From contig NC_061461.1 of NCBI RefSeq assembly GCF_022581195.2, forward strand, positions 8,370,001-8,434,000: a stretch of DNA of 64,000 nt, given 5' to 3'. This DNA comes from Helicoverpa zea. Taxonomy: Eukaryota > Arthropoda > Insecta > Lepidoptera > Noctuidae. Below the pieces are notes generated by a model. It was not told the origin of the DNA, did not search any database, and worked only from the letters and a program-made list of their open reading frames with translations. A program made the translations under genes and the position numbers. Below, piece after piece: positions 11,281-23,300 of this stretch (position 1 is the stretch's first letter; every line of letters starts with the position of its first letter).

Positions 11281-12489
11281 AAACTAAAGTTCCGACTAGA
11301 ATACTGAACTTCCGACAAAGTTACCGACAACAGAGGTTTTGACAAAATAATCATACTTTTACAACTTGCATGAACTGTTATAATTTCTACTGTAGGTTAT
11401 TAAATTTATTTTTTAACTCTCAATAATAATGAAAATACTTCGACAGTTTGGTACACGCGATCAGGTTTGGGTCGCGTTCGGCTGTTTTCGTGTGCGAGTT
11501 CAAAAGATCCGAGCGCAGTGCGTTTGCAACGACCGAAGCTTGCATGTTACGTCTGTTTATGTTAAGAAAATAAATAGTTTTTTGTTGCTTTTGCTTTCGT
11601 ATTACTAATATAACTAATAAATGTACTAAGGAAACTACTAAATTACTATCTATTTAGGAAACTTAGTATTGTTACGAAATATGGATGAGGTACTCATGCA
11701 CCGTTCTGGATCGGAGGAGGAAGAGGAGGGAGCTGGTTCATCAATACCGGTGAAGAAGAATCGTCGAAACAAAAGTTGGGTGTTGATCAAATGCCTACAG
11801 CTTTCGAAGGTTGCCCTTTATTGCTCAGGGTTTCCATCATCAGATCCTGACCTGATGACTATGGGACCAACTGGCAGCTATTCCGCGTCGAACAAAAAAA
11901 GAATCACGTAAATCGGTCTATAAACCTCGGCGTAATCGATGTACATACATAGAAAAAAAAAAACATACCGGCCGAATTGAAAACCTCCTCCTTTTTGGGA
12001 AGTCGGTAAACAATATTCTAGGAAACCAAAATTTACTTGGTTTAAGATTAAAGCGTAAATACTACTTTAATAGTAACTTTTTCCTGAACCTGAAATAAGT
12101 ACCGTTATCGAAGCATACCCGTGGTAAGTAAAATACATGATATATGAAGCAAGTAAAAGTTATTATTACAAGTACATTTTTATATTTTCTTTTTAAGTAT
12201 TGTTCAACCACTGAGAATAATATTTTCAGTATAATGTTATAGTTAAAATGGCACCAAGTCTATGAAATAAGAAAGGTAATTTATGAATTAATAGTAGGCA
12301 AGAAAGATTAAAAATTACAAAGCATAGTTTTCAGTAGAACGTAATTTATACTGGTAGAAAAGTATTATAGCAACAAACAGTGATGTTTATTTTTCGAAGA
12401 CTTTAGTATCTCATTCGGTCGTTTCGTAATTTTTAATCGGAGAAAAGTAGTCGGAAAGTCAGTATTTTAGTCAGTAGCTTTAGTATTTT
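11281..12489. mobile_element. Possible transposon with inverted subterminal repeats
   Basis: A motif at 11,283-11,318 (ACTAAAGTTCCGACTAGAAT, then ACTGAACTTCCGAC) recurs inverted at 12,450-12,489 (GTCGGAAAGTCAGTATTTTA, then GTCAGTAGCTTTAGTATT). More CCGAC motifs lie on the left side (11,170-11,330) and GTCGG/GGTCG motifs on the right (12,415-12,525). Clustered inverted subterminal motifs are typical of cut-and-paste DNA transposons. Borders and superfamily are not resolved, and another repeat (11,791-12,010) sits inside it. Confidence 0.4.
11791..12010 (+). repeat. Dispersed repeat ending GGGAAGTCGGT, 3' part
   Basis: It is near-identical to the 3' parts of copies at 34,479-35,237 and 60,243-61,036: TCAGGGTTTCCATCATCAGA, GGACCAACTGGCAGCTATTC, AATCACGTAAATCGGTCTAT and a CCTCCTCCTTTTTGGGAAG end. 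An upstream frame (11,669-11,911) running into this repeat is therefore not taken as a gene. Confidence 0.8.
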
Positions 12490-12529
12490 GAGTAAGGGCA
12501 ATTCTTATTTTTTTGTCGGAGCTTTTATT

Positions 12530-13410
12530 ACTAGCCGTTAATTTCTATCGAGAGGTTTGAAGCTTTTTTGCTTTAAAACCATGCGCCCGCATTTTCCTAG
12601 AATTTGATTGACAAAAGAATTCGATACGTCACCTGTCGATTTCAGTTCAGATAGCACAGAGACATACAACTAGAAATCTGCGATAGGTAACATGGATTCC
12701 CAAGATTTTCTTTTTTAACGTGAAGTTTTCGGAGGCACCCAATAACTAAGCGGCGAACAAACTCCTGAAGAAACTATTTTGTACACAGCCTACTTTATCT
12801 TTGATCTACAAATAACGAAGGTTCTACTGAGAATTTGTGAAGATCAGTGCAAAATATACCAAGGAGTATGTAATCTGAAATTGCCCTGAATCTGTTTTTG
12901 ATCCTTTGGCTAGCTCTCTTTAAGGGATTTTTAGTTAAAATATATTTCTATAGCATTGCAAAATTGGTTGTAATTGTTTTAATGGCAATGATATCTGAGG
13001 GCAATCAAACGTGTTACTCTAATCTTGTGGGAGAATTGCTATTCTTATCGCTTATTTTATCCAGTAACTGTTACAAACTCCCCCACAAAGTGAACGAACG
13101 AATACGGGTATGCAAAAGCATTTTTCTATACTCTAATGGTATATAATTTATCCACAATTTATAATAGACAAACACGTCCTTCTAAGTGCAAACACACTTT
13201 ACAAATCTGTGATACTACATCAAATCACGCATTCATATCTCACGAAGCGTGGTCTAGATAGATAATTAATACGCCATTTGAAATGCCTTAAACTGACTCT
13301 GTAGGTTACGACATAAGTTCTTACTCGTATGACTAAACCACCCAGTCATAGGTAAAATTCATATGCGAGTGGCCAGTACTTTTCCACTGCGTATAAATAT
13401 TGATCATTTA
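12530..13410. other. Intergenic DNA, nothing recognised
   Basis: A hydrophobic + frame at 12,898-13,146 looks like AT-rich noise. No splice sites or homology support it. Confidence 0.4.
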
Positions 13411-13413
13411 GTA

Positions 13414-13700
13414 AGTAACTGGGTTGAACAGGTCAGATAGCCAGTTGCTCCATGTAAAACACTGGTACAAAGTTGCATCGGTAAGTCTGGAAGCCAACCC
13501 CAACAGGAAAGAAGTTGAAGACAAAGTTGGCCAGCTCGCAATGTTTCTTTTAATAATATTGCTCAAATTGTTTTGGATTGCTCACAAAATTGGGTTAAAG
13601 AAACGGATACGTAGTCACTCCATATAGAACTTAGACGCATACGGTAAGACTTGAACCGACTCCCACTTACTAAGTTGGGGAAAGGACAAGCAGATGATGA
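13414..13700 (+). repeat. Two diverged SINE 3' fragments
   Basis: GTAACTGGGTTGAACAGGTC to GTAAGTCTGGAAGCCAACCC (13,414-13,504) and GGTAAGACTTGAACCGACTC to GGACAAGCAGATGATGA (13,642-13,700) both resemble the SINE tail of the adjacent intact copy. They are diverged and interrupted. Confidence 0.55.
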
Positions 13701-13730
13701 ATTTTTTACCTCATAGCTCGCTCAAAAAAA

Positions 13731-14117
13731 AGTCGTGGTGGCCTAGTGGGCAAAGAACCAACCTCTCGAGTATGAGGGCGCGGGTTCGATTCCAGGTCAG
13801 GCAAGTACCAATGCAACTTTTCTAAGTTTGTATGTACTTTCTAAGTATATCTTAGACGCCAATGACTGTGTTTCGGATGGCACGTTAAACTGTAGGTCCC
13901 GGCTGTCATTGAACATCCTTGGCAGTCGTTACGGGTTGTCAGAAGCCAGTAAGTCTGACACCAGTCTAACCAAGGGGTATTGGGTTGCCCGGGTAACTGG
14001 GTTGAGGGGGTCAGATAGGGCAGTCGCTCCTTGTAAAGCACTGGTACTCAGCTACATCCAGTTAGACTGGAAGCCGACCCCAACGTAGTTTGGGAAAAAG
14101 GCTCGGAGGATGAGGAG
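13731..14117 (+). repeat. Intact tRNA-derived SINE (about 387 bp)
   Basis: A pol III promoter is visible: A box TGGCCTAGTGG at 13,739-13,749 and B box GGTTCGATTCC at 13,783-13,793, spaced as in a tRNA. The body holds GACGCCAATGACTGTGTTTC and CAGAAGCCAGTAAGTCTGAC, and the 3' part GACTGGAAGCCGACCCCAAC ends in a GGAGGATGAGGAG tail. This is the reference copy for the SINE fragments elsewhere in the window. It resembles HaSE-type noctuid SINEs, from memory only. The + and - frames across it are not genes. Confidence 0.85.
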
Positions 14118-15044
14118 CTCGCTTGATCAACGAAAAGCGAGCCAAAAGGACCCAGGTGGCAACTACATATGTATATAAGGAACTCAACGCTTAAAACAAA
14201 CGTCAACCTAATAGGATGTACTTACGAAAGTCATATCAGTTTCAAGCACTATCAAAGTTAGACCTTCGAAACTCGATAATGTGTCGGAAATGTCTTAAGA
14301 TCCGTCGCAACGGATGCGAGGCTTGTGATACGATTGACGATCACGTTTTACTGCTTACTCTCAGTTCAAACTGCGGCTAATCTTGATAGTATATACTTCG
14401 TAAACCTACGTATGTAGGTATGTGCCTACATTTATTCATCGACACTATTGCAACAGAAAGAAGTTGTCAAGCATATTGATGTTCTTAAGTAGGTATGAAT
14501 GATTTTTGCTCTGTAATTAATTGATATGTATTGCAAAAGCATTTATGAAATGGCATGTTAATACGTAGCAGTGTAAAGGGCAAATAATTATAGGACACGT
14601 GGTAAAAATAGTAAGTAAGGCAGTCGGAATTTTATGCATAATACTCTAGTTCTGTATTTTTTTTATACAGATCTAATTCTAAAAATAATATGAATGACAC
14701 AAAACCCTATGAAAGAAAACGCCGAAGGATGATTAATTATAACACTTAACTTTATAGATACACTAACGATGTGGGTAAGTTCGTACATTTTTTTTTTGTT
14801 TCTCATAAAAAAACCACAATTATTCCAAAAGCTTCGTGTAGCAAACACATGAAGTGCTTATTATATGAACCAAATATGGTAACAATCTACTTTTCGAATG
14901 ACTCAACGAAACTAACCTCTACAATTTGCGAGTTCCCTAAAGAGGGCACTACGCAACACTTAGACCAAAAATGGGCTTCATTTATAAAACATTTTGCACG
15001 CTATGAAATATTTGTAAAAGTCCTTCTTTTGTAATATTTCACGG
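14118..15044. other. Intergenic DNA, nothing recognised
   Basis: A + frame at 14,771-15,034 has no recognisable domain and begins in a T-tract. A TATA-like GTATATAAGG near 14,171 is not followed by a credible exon. Confidence 0.4.
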
Positions 15045-15047
15045 TAA

Positions 15048-15337
15048 GGCTCCGTTTAAACAGACCGGCTCGGAGAGCATCGGCGCGCATTTTTCTTTTC
15101 ACACAGACCGGAGCCGATCGGCTGCACGAGCATGTAATCGGAGCCAAACGTCAAGAAAAAGTACGCAATCGGAGCCGGTCGGCTCCTCTTATTATTTCAC
15201 ACCGAGCGCCTTCGAGCATTCTTAATGGCAAATGCAGTGCACATCCAAAAATAACCTTACTACAAAAACTAAGTACTCGATTTTCAACGTGTTAAGAATT
15301 TGCTCTTCTCTCCGAGCCGGTCTGTCTGAACGGACCC
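15048..15337. mobile_element. MITE with 30-bp TIRs and 3-bp TAA duplication
   Basis: The left end GGCTCCGTTTAAACAGACCG (continuing GCTCGGAGAG) and the inverted right end (CTCTCCGAGCCGGTCTGTCT, GAACGGACCC) match over 30 bp with about three differences. TAA flanks both sides (15,045-15,047 and 15,338-15,340). The interior repeats a CGGAGCC motif in both orientations near 15,110-15,200. The layout fits a PIF/Harbinger-type MITE. Confidence 0.82.
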
Positions 15338-15340
15338 TAA

Positions 15341-16365
15341 GTATGTAGGCGTTGAAGCGAGACGGTCTAGTGCGTTGTTGAACACGCGAGTCACGAAGCC
15401 AAGCAGTCAAGGTACACTAACGCAGTTTTGAACTGAAACATCTCTATTTATGGCAAAATGACTTTTATGCGTTTTGCGTAATGCATAAAATTGGTTAAAA
15501 CAACGTAAAAACTATGTAAGATTTATTCAGTTCAAAAAATAATAAGAAAGTAAGTATAATATAAACAAGTCGATAAAGATCACACTAAGATTAATCAAAT
15601 TCAAAACGGATTACCTACATATTTTTTTACAGATTTTTTGCTATTTATAATGGCTTTTTAAAATGACCTACTAAGATCAGATATTTAAGCACTAATGGCT
15701 AATGACTTAATAAACATTTAAAATGCCAGTTACCTCGATTAAAAATTAATTATGTTAATAGGAACAAACATTTGTCATGGCCTTTTTGCAAAATGTCAAC
15801 AAGTTACATTATAGGCCTCATAAATCCTGTCTTCAAATTGTAGCTTTATTTTTTATTTATTTTATTGCCTTGCTTATTTATAAGACAGGACTTATCATCG
15901 AGTCACCTACTTTGGGATTCCTTTGGTGGTTCTTGGCCGCCCAAATAGTAATAGATTTCGCAAAAATAAGAACACAAAACTTGTTCTTTTACTTTCCTTT
16001 CAAAGAATATCATTTATAAAAGCAGCTATGTCACTGTACCTAATATCAATGTGAGACCCATTTTCAATGATAACATAAAACACTATTCAACCATCCTACA
16101 CAAGACGCCCACAAGATTCAGCTTAGCCTTTGTCTAAACCTGAATACATTAAAGTCAGCTCCACCAAAATAGTCTATTTCTCACAGCTGCAAAACGTTAT
16201 GAGCCTGATGACTCACAGACTTAATTACTACAATTTTTCTTGCTAATTATACCGACATTTTGTAATAACTCTGCAACGGAACTGACTATTCATACTGAGA
16301 CATATTAAAAGGCGTGGCAGTAATGTTTTAATTTTTATAACACCCTTTTCAAACTCATATATTAA
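15341..16365. other. Intergenic DNA, no supported gene
   Basis: The best frame is 80 codons on + at 15,777-16,019 (MAFLQNVNKLHYRPHKSC...). It contains two hydrophobic stretches that could be membrane spans, but no family is recognised and there is no splice or poly(A) context. I leave it as unassigned. Confidence 0.35.
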
Positions 16366-16560
16366 TACTAGCTTCCGCCAGCGGCTTCGCCCGCATGGTG
16401 TGTTGATAAAAAGTAGCCTATGTGTTAATCCAGGGTATCACCTATCTACATACCAAATTTCAATCAAATCGGTCCAGCCGTTTTCGCGTGATTGAATAAC
16501 AAACATACATCCATACATTCTCACAAACTTTCACATCTATACATATAATAAATCTGTAAA
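16366..16560 (-). repeat. Dispersed moth repeat, reverse orientation
   Basis: It starts TACTAGCTTCCGCCAGCGGC and continues TTCGCCCGC, the reverse complement of the GCAGAAGCTAGT-type 3' ends seen elsewhere. It then carries the AATTTCAATCAAATCGGTCC and AGCCGTTTTCGCGTGATTGA blocks typical of such moth repeats. Confidence 0.6.
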
Positions 16561-16650
16561 AAAACTGTGTCTGTACATTGAATATATTAAAAAAATAATA
16601 ATTGGGTGGGGTTTAGAAACAGTAATGGAGCACAAATCCAAAAAAAAAAT

Positions 16651-16716
16651 TCTGTCTGTTTGTCTGTATGTCTGTATGTCTGTATGTCTGTATGTCTGTA
16701 TGTCTGTTTGTTTGTA
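16651..16716 (+). repeat. TGTC/TGTA microsatellite
   Basis: Uninterrupted alternation of TGTCTGTT, TGTCTGTA and TGTTTGTT units, followed directly by a dispersed-repeat body (CACGCTAATCTTCCGAACTA). Confidence 0.85.
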
Positions 16717-16800
16717 CACGCTAATCTTCCGAACTACTGAACGGATTTCAATGATTTTTTCTTTGTTGTATCAGTATTAGGCCTGGTCAACATATAGGCT

Positions 16801-17345
16801 ATAATTTATCTTCGAAACTTGAAGACCTGATGCAGAACTCCAACAGACCAATAAAACTATAAGAGATACAAATATGGTGCCGTGGCAAAAATTGTTTCAT
16901 TTGATGAGCATTTTCAGCTGAGATTATAAATTTTAAGATCTGGAACACCTGATGTGGAACCCCAAGAGCCCAGCTTCTCTGTACCATATACAGGTATGCC
17001 GTTTTAGCAAAAGTTGTTCAATTTGATAAGCACTTTCTATTGACTTATACAAATTGAAGATCTAAAACACCTGATGTGGAACTCCAGGGGCCCAGCTAGA
17101 CTATAGCATATAGAGGTATGACGTTTTAGCAAAAGTTGTTCAATCTGATAAGCACTCTCTGTTGACTTATAAAAATTGAAGATGTAAAACACCTAATGTG
17201 GAAACCCAGGAGCCCAGCTAGACTATAGCTTATAAAGATATGACGTTTTAGCAAAAGTGGTTCAATCTGATAAGCACTCTCTATTGACGTGTAAACATCG
17301 AAGATCTGGAACACCTGATGTGGAACTTCAAGAGCAATACTACAC
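16801..17345 (+). repeat. 122-bp minisatellite, about 4.4 copies
   Basis: The marker ACCTGATGTGGAAC and variants recur at 16,825, 16,947, 17,069, 17,191 and 17,313, exactly 122 bp apart each time. Other anchors shared by units are GTTTTAGCAAAAGTTGTTCA and TGATAAGCACTCTCT. Units differ by scattered substitutions but not by indels. Minus-strand frames across it are by-products. Confidence 0.9.
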
Positions 17346-17401
17346 TTGAAATGTATAGAAATGAATGTTATGAAATAGGTATAGTGAATCAAAATAAGTA
17401 A

Positions 17402-17610
17402 TTAGTCCGTCTTTTAGATAACCCTAAAATAATGGACACGCATTTTTCTTTTCTCTCTCTCACAAACAAATAATAACGAAGATACAACAACGCTTGAATT
17501 TCGTGTTAAGTCACTGCTTAGTACAAATTTTACATACCTAGACGTGGCGTCACGAGCCTCCACTCTCTAACTTTGTTGCGTTTTATCTTCATTATTATTT
17601 TGTATATCTC
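17402..17610. mobile_element. One-ended copy of the TAGTCCGTCTT MITE family
   Basis: The left end TTAGTCCGTCTTTTAGATAA, followed by a CGCATTTTTCTTTT block, matches the terminus of the complete MITE at 41,126-41,377. The interior has a TGGCGTCACGAG block like TGTGACGTCAC there. No right terminus found. Confidence 0.5.
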
Positions 17611-17879
17611 TTCCAGACCTCGGGACTACAGAGTTCCAAATTTTTGGGAGGCAAACGTGGGGTCGAAGCCAACACGCTGAAGCCCTTTTGAGACAACTTT
17701 AATGAAATGGTGACACAAAACCGACGATTATCCCTTTATACACTATAGAAATGAACCCAAGGACAATCCCCGGTGGACGTCGTTAAAAAAAAGACAATCC
17801 CCGGTTCTGTGCTAAACTATTGCTAACTATGGAGGAAAACTACTTGGGCTATTTTGATGGGATGTTAGTGGATGACAAT

Positions 17880-18275
17880 GTATTAGGTACATGTAAAAAC
17901 GGCAGGTGGAGACTCGCCACCTCACTTACTGTAACCAGTCACTGAATAGCAACAAGAGGGCAATAGGGACATGAGCGGCTGAAGGGTGAGGATACCTCGG
18001 CGGACTTTAAACGCGGATTACGCGCTCCCTGTGCTTACCATGAGGCACCTACCCTCCGAGCAGGGCCACTAATCCTGCTCTAGCGACTCCACTCTGGACG
18101 GCCAAGCCAAGCCAGAGGCGTGAGACCTACCCCCGTCATGGTTCACTCCGACCGGCCGGAGATGGGGGACAGTATACTCTCCCTGGAGAACTCAGTATAT
18201 ATAGCCCCGCGGGGTCGCTACTCCCCGTCATCAGCCTCAGATGTCTTGCGGTGCCTATATCTCATTATTATTGTC
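17880..18275. repeat. GC-richer repeat fragment, class unknown
   Basis: GC-richer than the surroundings, with segments such as ACGGCAGGTGGAGACTCGCC and CCGGCCGGAGATGGGGGACA. It abuts a reversed SINE, and its base composition suggests part of a retrotransposon. I cannot name the family, and no long frame is open. Confidence 0.4.
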
Positions 18276-18284
18276 GTTATTATC

Positions 18285-18632
18285 TCAAGAGCCTTTGTCC
18301 CAATTATGTTAGGGTCGACTTCCAGTCACGATGCAACTGAGTACCAGTGTTTTACAAGGAGCGACTGCCTATCTGACCTCCACAACCCGGTTACCCCTTG
18401 GTAAGACTTACTGGCTTCTGACTACCCATAACGACTGCCAAGAATGTTCAATGACAGTCGGAACCTACAGTTTAACATCCCCTCCAAATAACGGTCATTG
18501 GTATCCAAAATATACGTAGAAAGTACATACGAACTTAGAAAAGTTGCATTGGCAGGCACTTGCCAGACCTGGAATCAAAGACGCACGCTCATACTTGAGA
18601 GATTGGTTCTCTACCCACTAAACCACCACGAA
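18285..18632 (-). repeat. tRNA-derived SINE, reverse orientation
   Basis: It is the reverse complement of the SINE at 13,731-14,117: GGGTCGACTTCCAGTC, GAGTACCAGTGTTTTACAAG, TGGTAAGACTTACTGGCTTC and the tRNA-like head CCACTAAACCACCACGA. A second partial head (CCACTAAGTCACCACGAC) follows to about 18,651. The B box is degenerate. Confidence 0.75.
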
Positions 18633-18754
18633 TTCCACTAAGTCACCACGACTTTGTCATCTATTTAATGTTTTTTTACGAAATAATACCTACGTGTAAT
18701 ATTTTTGCCACACACAACTTAAATGCGGTCTAATTACAATCACTACTTTTATCC

Positions 18755-18865
18755 CTATGGTCACGTCTATTGCGACTATTCAGATCTTTGATTTTGCTGA
18801 CCCCATAGTCGCTGGCATAAGGGACAGGATCCGCGTACGAAGTCGCGGGCAGAAGCTAGTTTATA
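18755..18865 (+). repeat. Dispersed repeat tail
   Basis: It ends CGAAGTCGCGGGCAGAAGCT followed by AGT, the same 3' signature as 531-727. Confidence 0.5.
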
Positions 18866-18869
18866 ATAT

Positions 18870-20220
18870 AAGTAAGATGTTCTTAGGTACATTCATTAGT
18901 CGTTATTATTTCTTTAGTAATGACTTAGTTGCCCAATTAGAACTCTCGAGTCTTTAAAGAGTCTAGTGAATATAATATTACTTTATATTTATGAACATTA
19001 TATTACGTCCCCTCAATTATATTTTTGGTTCTTAAACTGCGCATTTAAAAAAATATGTACTTATGAATATGAAAATTCAGCCGGCGAGTCCGCCTCCGTG
19101 AATGAAAAGTCTCGCTGTTAATGCAAATTGCTCAGTTTGCCTTATCGCGATCATTTTGTTCTACCATTGTCTTCCCCGTAATATGTGTAGGTCGTTTCGG
19201 TAAAGTTTTCAACAATAATTTATGTTTATTTGTGCGTTTGCCTCCAAAATGTCTCCGAGATAATGTTCAATTATTCATTATAATTAAGGAAACTTAATGT
19301 ACGCTTGATTTATGTTAGTCTTTATAATAATTATAATTTACAAAGGCACTGAGAATGTAAATATAGATACATATCGCATAATAAATAATCATATCTTTAT
19401 TTGTCTACATAACCGATATACCTTCTTATTTATTACATGCACACCTACTTATTTTAAAATTATTATTAGTTATTATGTTATACTTACTTAATATAAGTTG
19501 CAATAATTTACTCAACATGCATTTAGCGAAAATCCATGTAACTGGTCTTTTTATGCCACCTTACCGGAGATATTAAGACTATATAATCACCTACACTAAA
19601 AATTCTACCAAGGCAAGGTAAAAACAAGTCTAATAAATTCAAAGTACTAAATTGTATAGGTTTCCATAAAATGTAGTAAGAGTATAAGTGTATAAGTATA
19701 TATTTGAAAAGAAAAAATATCAATAAAAATAAAATTGCTAACATTATTTGAGGTAAAAGTCTTCTGAGTAATATTTCAGGCTTCAGGCACAAATTGTAAA
19801 AGTTAACGTAAGCGTAAAATCAAAAGTGCTGAAACCTAAACCCTTATTCGAAATGTAATTATTTGGTCTTTAAGTTGGTTTACTTGAACTTTTACGTGGA
19901 ACATTAAGTACCTAAAAATATTCTTTTACTATGTAACTACTGGGAAAGAAAATTTCCATTGTCGTAAATAATTTACTTTCTGTGTGTTTTTTAGAAATCA
20001 CTGTTCAAAATTTAACGCTGCCTACCACAATTTATATATTTTCTTTTGTCCTCGTCACAGTCTTTCATCGTAGCATAGGCCTCTTCACACACAGAGAAGG
20101 ATTGTGCGTTAATCGCCACGCTTTCAATACGGGTTGGTGATTTCAGACTCCTAGAAATGATTTCCTTCACCTTTAAATCAGCCAACGTATACTAAGCTAC
20201 AACATGGAAGATACAACTTA
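18870..20220. other. Intergenic DNA, nothing recognised
   Basis: AT-rich. A hydrophobic minus frame (19,523-19,792) consists of Leu, Ile and Phe runs expected from AT-rich DNA. Confidence 0.45.
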
Positions 20221-20224
20221 TAAA

Positions 20225-20310
20225 AGTTGTACTTGCCTGTTCTGGAATTGAACCTACTCACTCGTACATGAAATGTTCGTGCTTTACCCAGTAGGCCACC
20301 GATGTACCTA
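20225..20310 (-). repeat. tRNA-like SINE head, reverse orientation
   Basis: On the minus strand the stretch reads with an A box TGGCCTACTGGG (complement of 20,287-20,298) and a B box GGTTCAATTCC (complement of 20,244-20,254). This is a pol III split promoter. No cloverleaf with intact acceptor arms was found, so a SINE head is more likely than a working tRNA gene. Confidence 0.55.
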
Positions 20311-20314
20311 CGTC

Positions 20315-23300
20315 TTTTGCCCTAACCACTCTAATCTATAAAACATCTTCCTTCATCCGAAATTCAAACTTTTACACGTGCCACTTACTAGGGGTGTGGC
20401 AACGTCAAGTCTTTATATATCTCCATCAAGGTCTAAACATATTCATCATGTTCTATCGTAATATCAACACGACAAGTTATTAATATTGCCTACTCTAAAT
20501 GTGCCTCTGTGAGATATTATTTTTCTTGAATTTAGACCAAGGCAACGACTTGTTAGCTCTTGAAGTGGGTACCACCGAATCGCTGTTATGAGTCTACGCT
20601 TATTGTTTTAAGTTGTTGCTAAATTTTAAGCATAATGTAATGCTTAGATCTTATTCTTGCTTAAGCTAGCGATTTTATCCACGTCTCAGAACTTCTTTCC
20701 GCACCCGGATAAAATAGTTTTTCAACGGTGAGAAAATTTTTCAAAGTTATTTCGGGGTTTCGGAGCCTTTGCAAACAAACAAAATATTTTCTCTTACTTT
20801 TAAAATATAAGTCCTGATAATACCAAAAATAAGTTTTTGTCAATTATTGTTTATTGTTCTCACCAGGCTCTTCTGCAATCATCTTTGCATATCATTAACG
20901 AAAATGAATCTACAAACATCCATTAGTAGGTAAGTTCAGTTTAAGCCTGTTGTAATCACGGTCACCTCACTTAACATGATACCCGCATTGTAACACTTAA
21001 GATGTACAAAACGTACACTTACGCACAAATGTATGAATTTGCGCATAATTTAATACTAACTGGAACAATAATAGTTTACGTTTTGAATAAATTATGCATG
21101 TTTAACTAGAAGTGGTATGAAATTTTTATTGTGTTACGCATTCTATTTTCTTTTTTAAAGGCCTTCTTGGTTGTTCTAAAACCTGATACCAACTTGCCTA
21201 GCCTTTTTAAAAATGTATGCCGCAGTGACATAAAACAATTGCTACATAACAACTTTGTGCTCACCAGTACAAACTGTCAAGCAAACGTCAACTAATGATG
21301 CGATACATACATGATTTTGTAACTTTTGCTTTCGACTGTCCGCCTCACCACGCCTGTTGCTAGATTATGACAAATCACTCGATTGTCTTCGACTGTACTT
21401 GAACTTCAGTAGGTAATGGAATTTAGGTAGATGCTTTATGTAGATATGTGTACCGCCAAGTACGTTGCCTGATTGTGTAGGCATATGAATACTTTTTTAA
21501 TGTCTTTATATTAGTGCCGAATAATGAACACGAATTGACTTACTTAATTCTCTGTCTTTGTAAGTAATGATAACATCTTAATTTTTCTCAGATCTTAGCG
21601 GGATGCCTTTGCCATACATTCGCAGACAAAAACTTTAGATTATATACTAAATCCTACGTTAATATGTTTAATCAATTTAAATGGACTAACATTAGTGTAG
21701 ACAGACAAAGTTATTTCTCAAAATTACATGACTATCAACAAAGAAAAGTTGTGATGGGTAAATGATTGAACCGCCAACATCATCATTGTGCTAATAGCCT
21801 ACTGCTATTCATTAACCTCACTATACCAAAATAATCTGTGCTAAGGACCTTTATAAGAACTAAGATAAAGGCAACTAAGTCTGAGCGACCAATCTGCCCA
21901 CGTTATTACACAAAATGTTTAATGACAGTTAAATACCGAAATGAGTATTTATTACGAGAACAGAGTTGAATATGTTGTTTTACTTCCGATAGCGGCTACA
22001 AGCAAACTAGGTATCGGCAAGAAGACTGACCAAAACATTGTCAACCGACAGGGCATTTAAGTTAAAAATAGGGCAGAATAAGAGAAGACGACGAAAATCG
22101 ATCAGGATACCTACCACATTCACACTTCTCAAAGCCTCTCATGAGTTCTCTGCGTGAGTCTTTAAGCGCCATTACGCAACCACGAATGATTCCTTTAACG
22201 CAGTTACACTTTACGCACAGCATGCATAAACGTTCTCATTATCCCTTTAATATCCTCAGGTACACCATAAAAACAAACAAGTTAAAACCTTAAAACAACC
22301 ACAATAAAACTGTACTCGTTTTAACGTCACATTACCCCAGTAATTAAGTTTTACTCGAAACATTTTGCAGTATTTAGTTTACAATAAAGTGTAACAGAAA
22401 AGTCTGGTATCTTCTAGAAATTAGTGCTATTTAGTTGGCTCGTAAATTCAGTAGCAGACCGTACTGGTACATTAGTATCCTAACTAGAACCACAGCTTTT
22501 GTTATTTCTTTATTTCCAGCAAGTAAAAACCTTTGAATTTTCTGCTGAGATAATCAGTCTGTCGTATTTTTTTAATAACATTTTTAAACACAAAGTTGCT
22601 TTTCTTGTGCAGCATATTTAGAAACTACTAACAATAATCACAACCGTGACTAATTAAACATTTAATAAATTGATAATAATTAATTAAAAGAGTTAAAATT
22701 GTAACCTCGTTTTTAACAATTAAACCGGTCAAGTACAAATTCGCGTTACCGAATTTCCGACCTACGCACCTTGAGATTGTCGACCTCTGCTACATAAATA
22801 AACATCCAGTCTGAAAGGTTTTTATACCGAAATATCGGATGTGGAACCAGGTTGGAAAAACTGTGACATAATGAGCAATTCTTGATAATAATTGCATCAC
22901 AATTCTCTTTCATTTAACTGTACTTGTGACTTTACATGCACTTTACATGACTATTTCAGTTTTCTGAAATATATCATTAATTAAAGAAAATTAAGTTCTA
23001 AAACGTGAATTAAATGATAGCCTTTGAGAATTTTTAATCATTCTTTAAGTGAAATTAAGTGTGCATTCGTTATAAACGGCTGAGGCTAGAGGCTGTCTAG
23101 TCAAGTGTGTTCTAGAGGCTGCCTTACTAATCTTCTAATTTTATTTGTGACATGTACTTACATACTTTAGGTATTTCGGTACAAAGTGCATATTTTTCCA
23201 TTTAAACAGTCATAATGAATTATAAGAATGCAGTTTCAAATTACGTCAAAGGATATTACAGTGACGACATGACATTAACCCGAAATGCCTGCGTTAAAAT

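Noticed and set aside
13828..14088. Frames on both strands across 13.8-14.1 kb
   Set aside because: They lie wholly inside a tRNA-derived SINE with clear A and B boxes.
15777..16019. 80-codon frame with two hydrophobic stretches
   Set aside because: No recognised family and no transcript signals; hydrophobic runs are common chance products in T-rich DNA.
16801..17345. CRISPR-like array
   Set aside because: The 122-bp units are contiguous near-identical minisatellite repeats with no short repeat and unique spacer pattern, and the genome is animal.
20225..20310. Possible tRNA gene on the minus strand
   Set aside because: A and B boxes are present but no paired acceptor stem or clear anticodon arm; more likely a SINE head.
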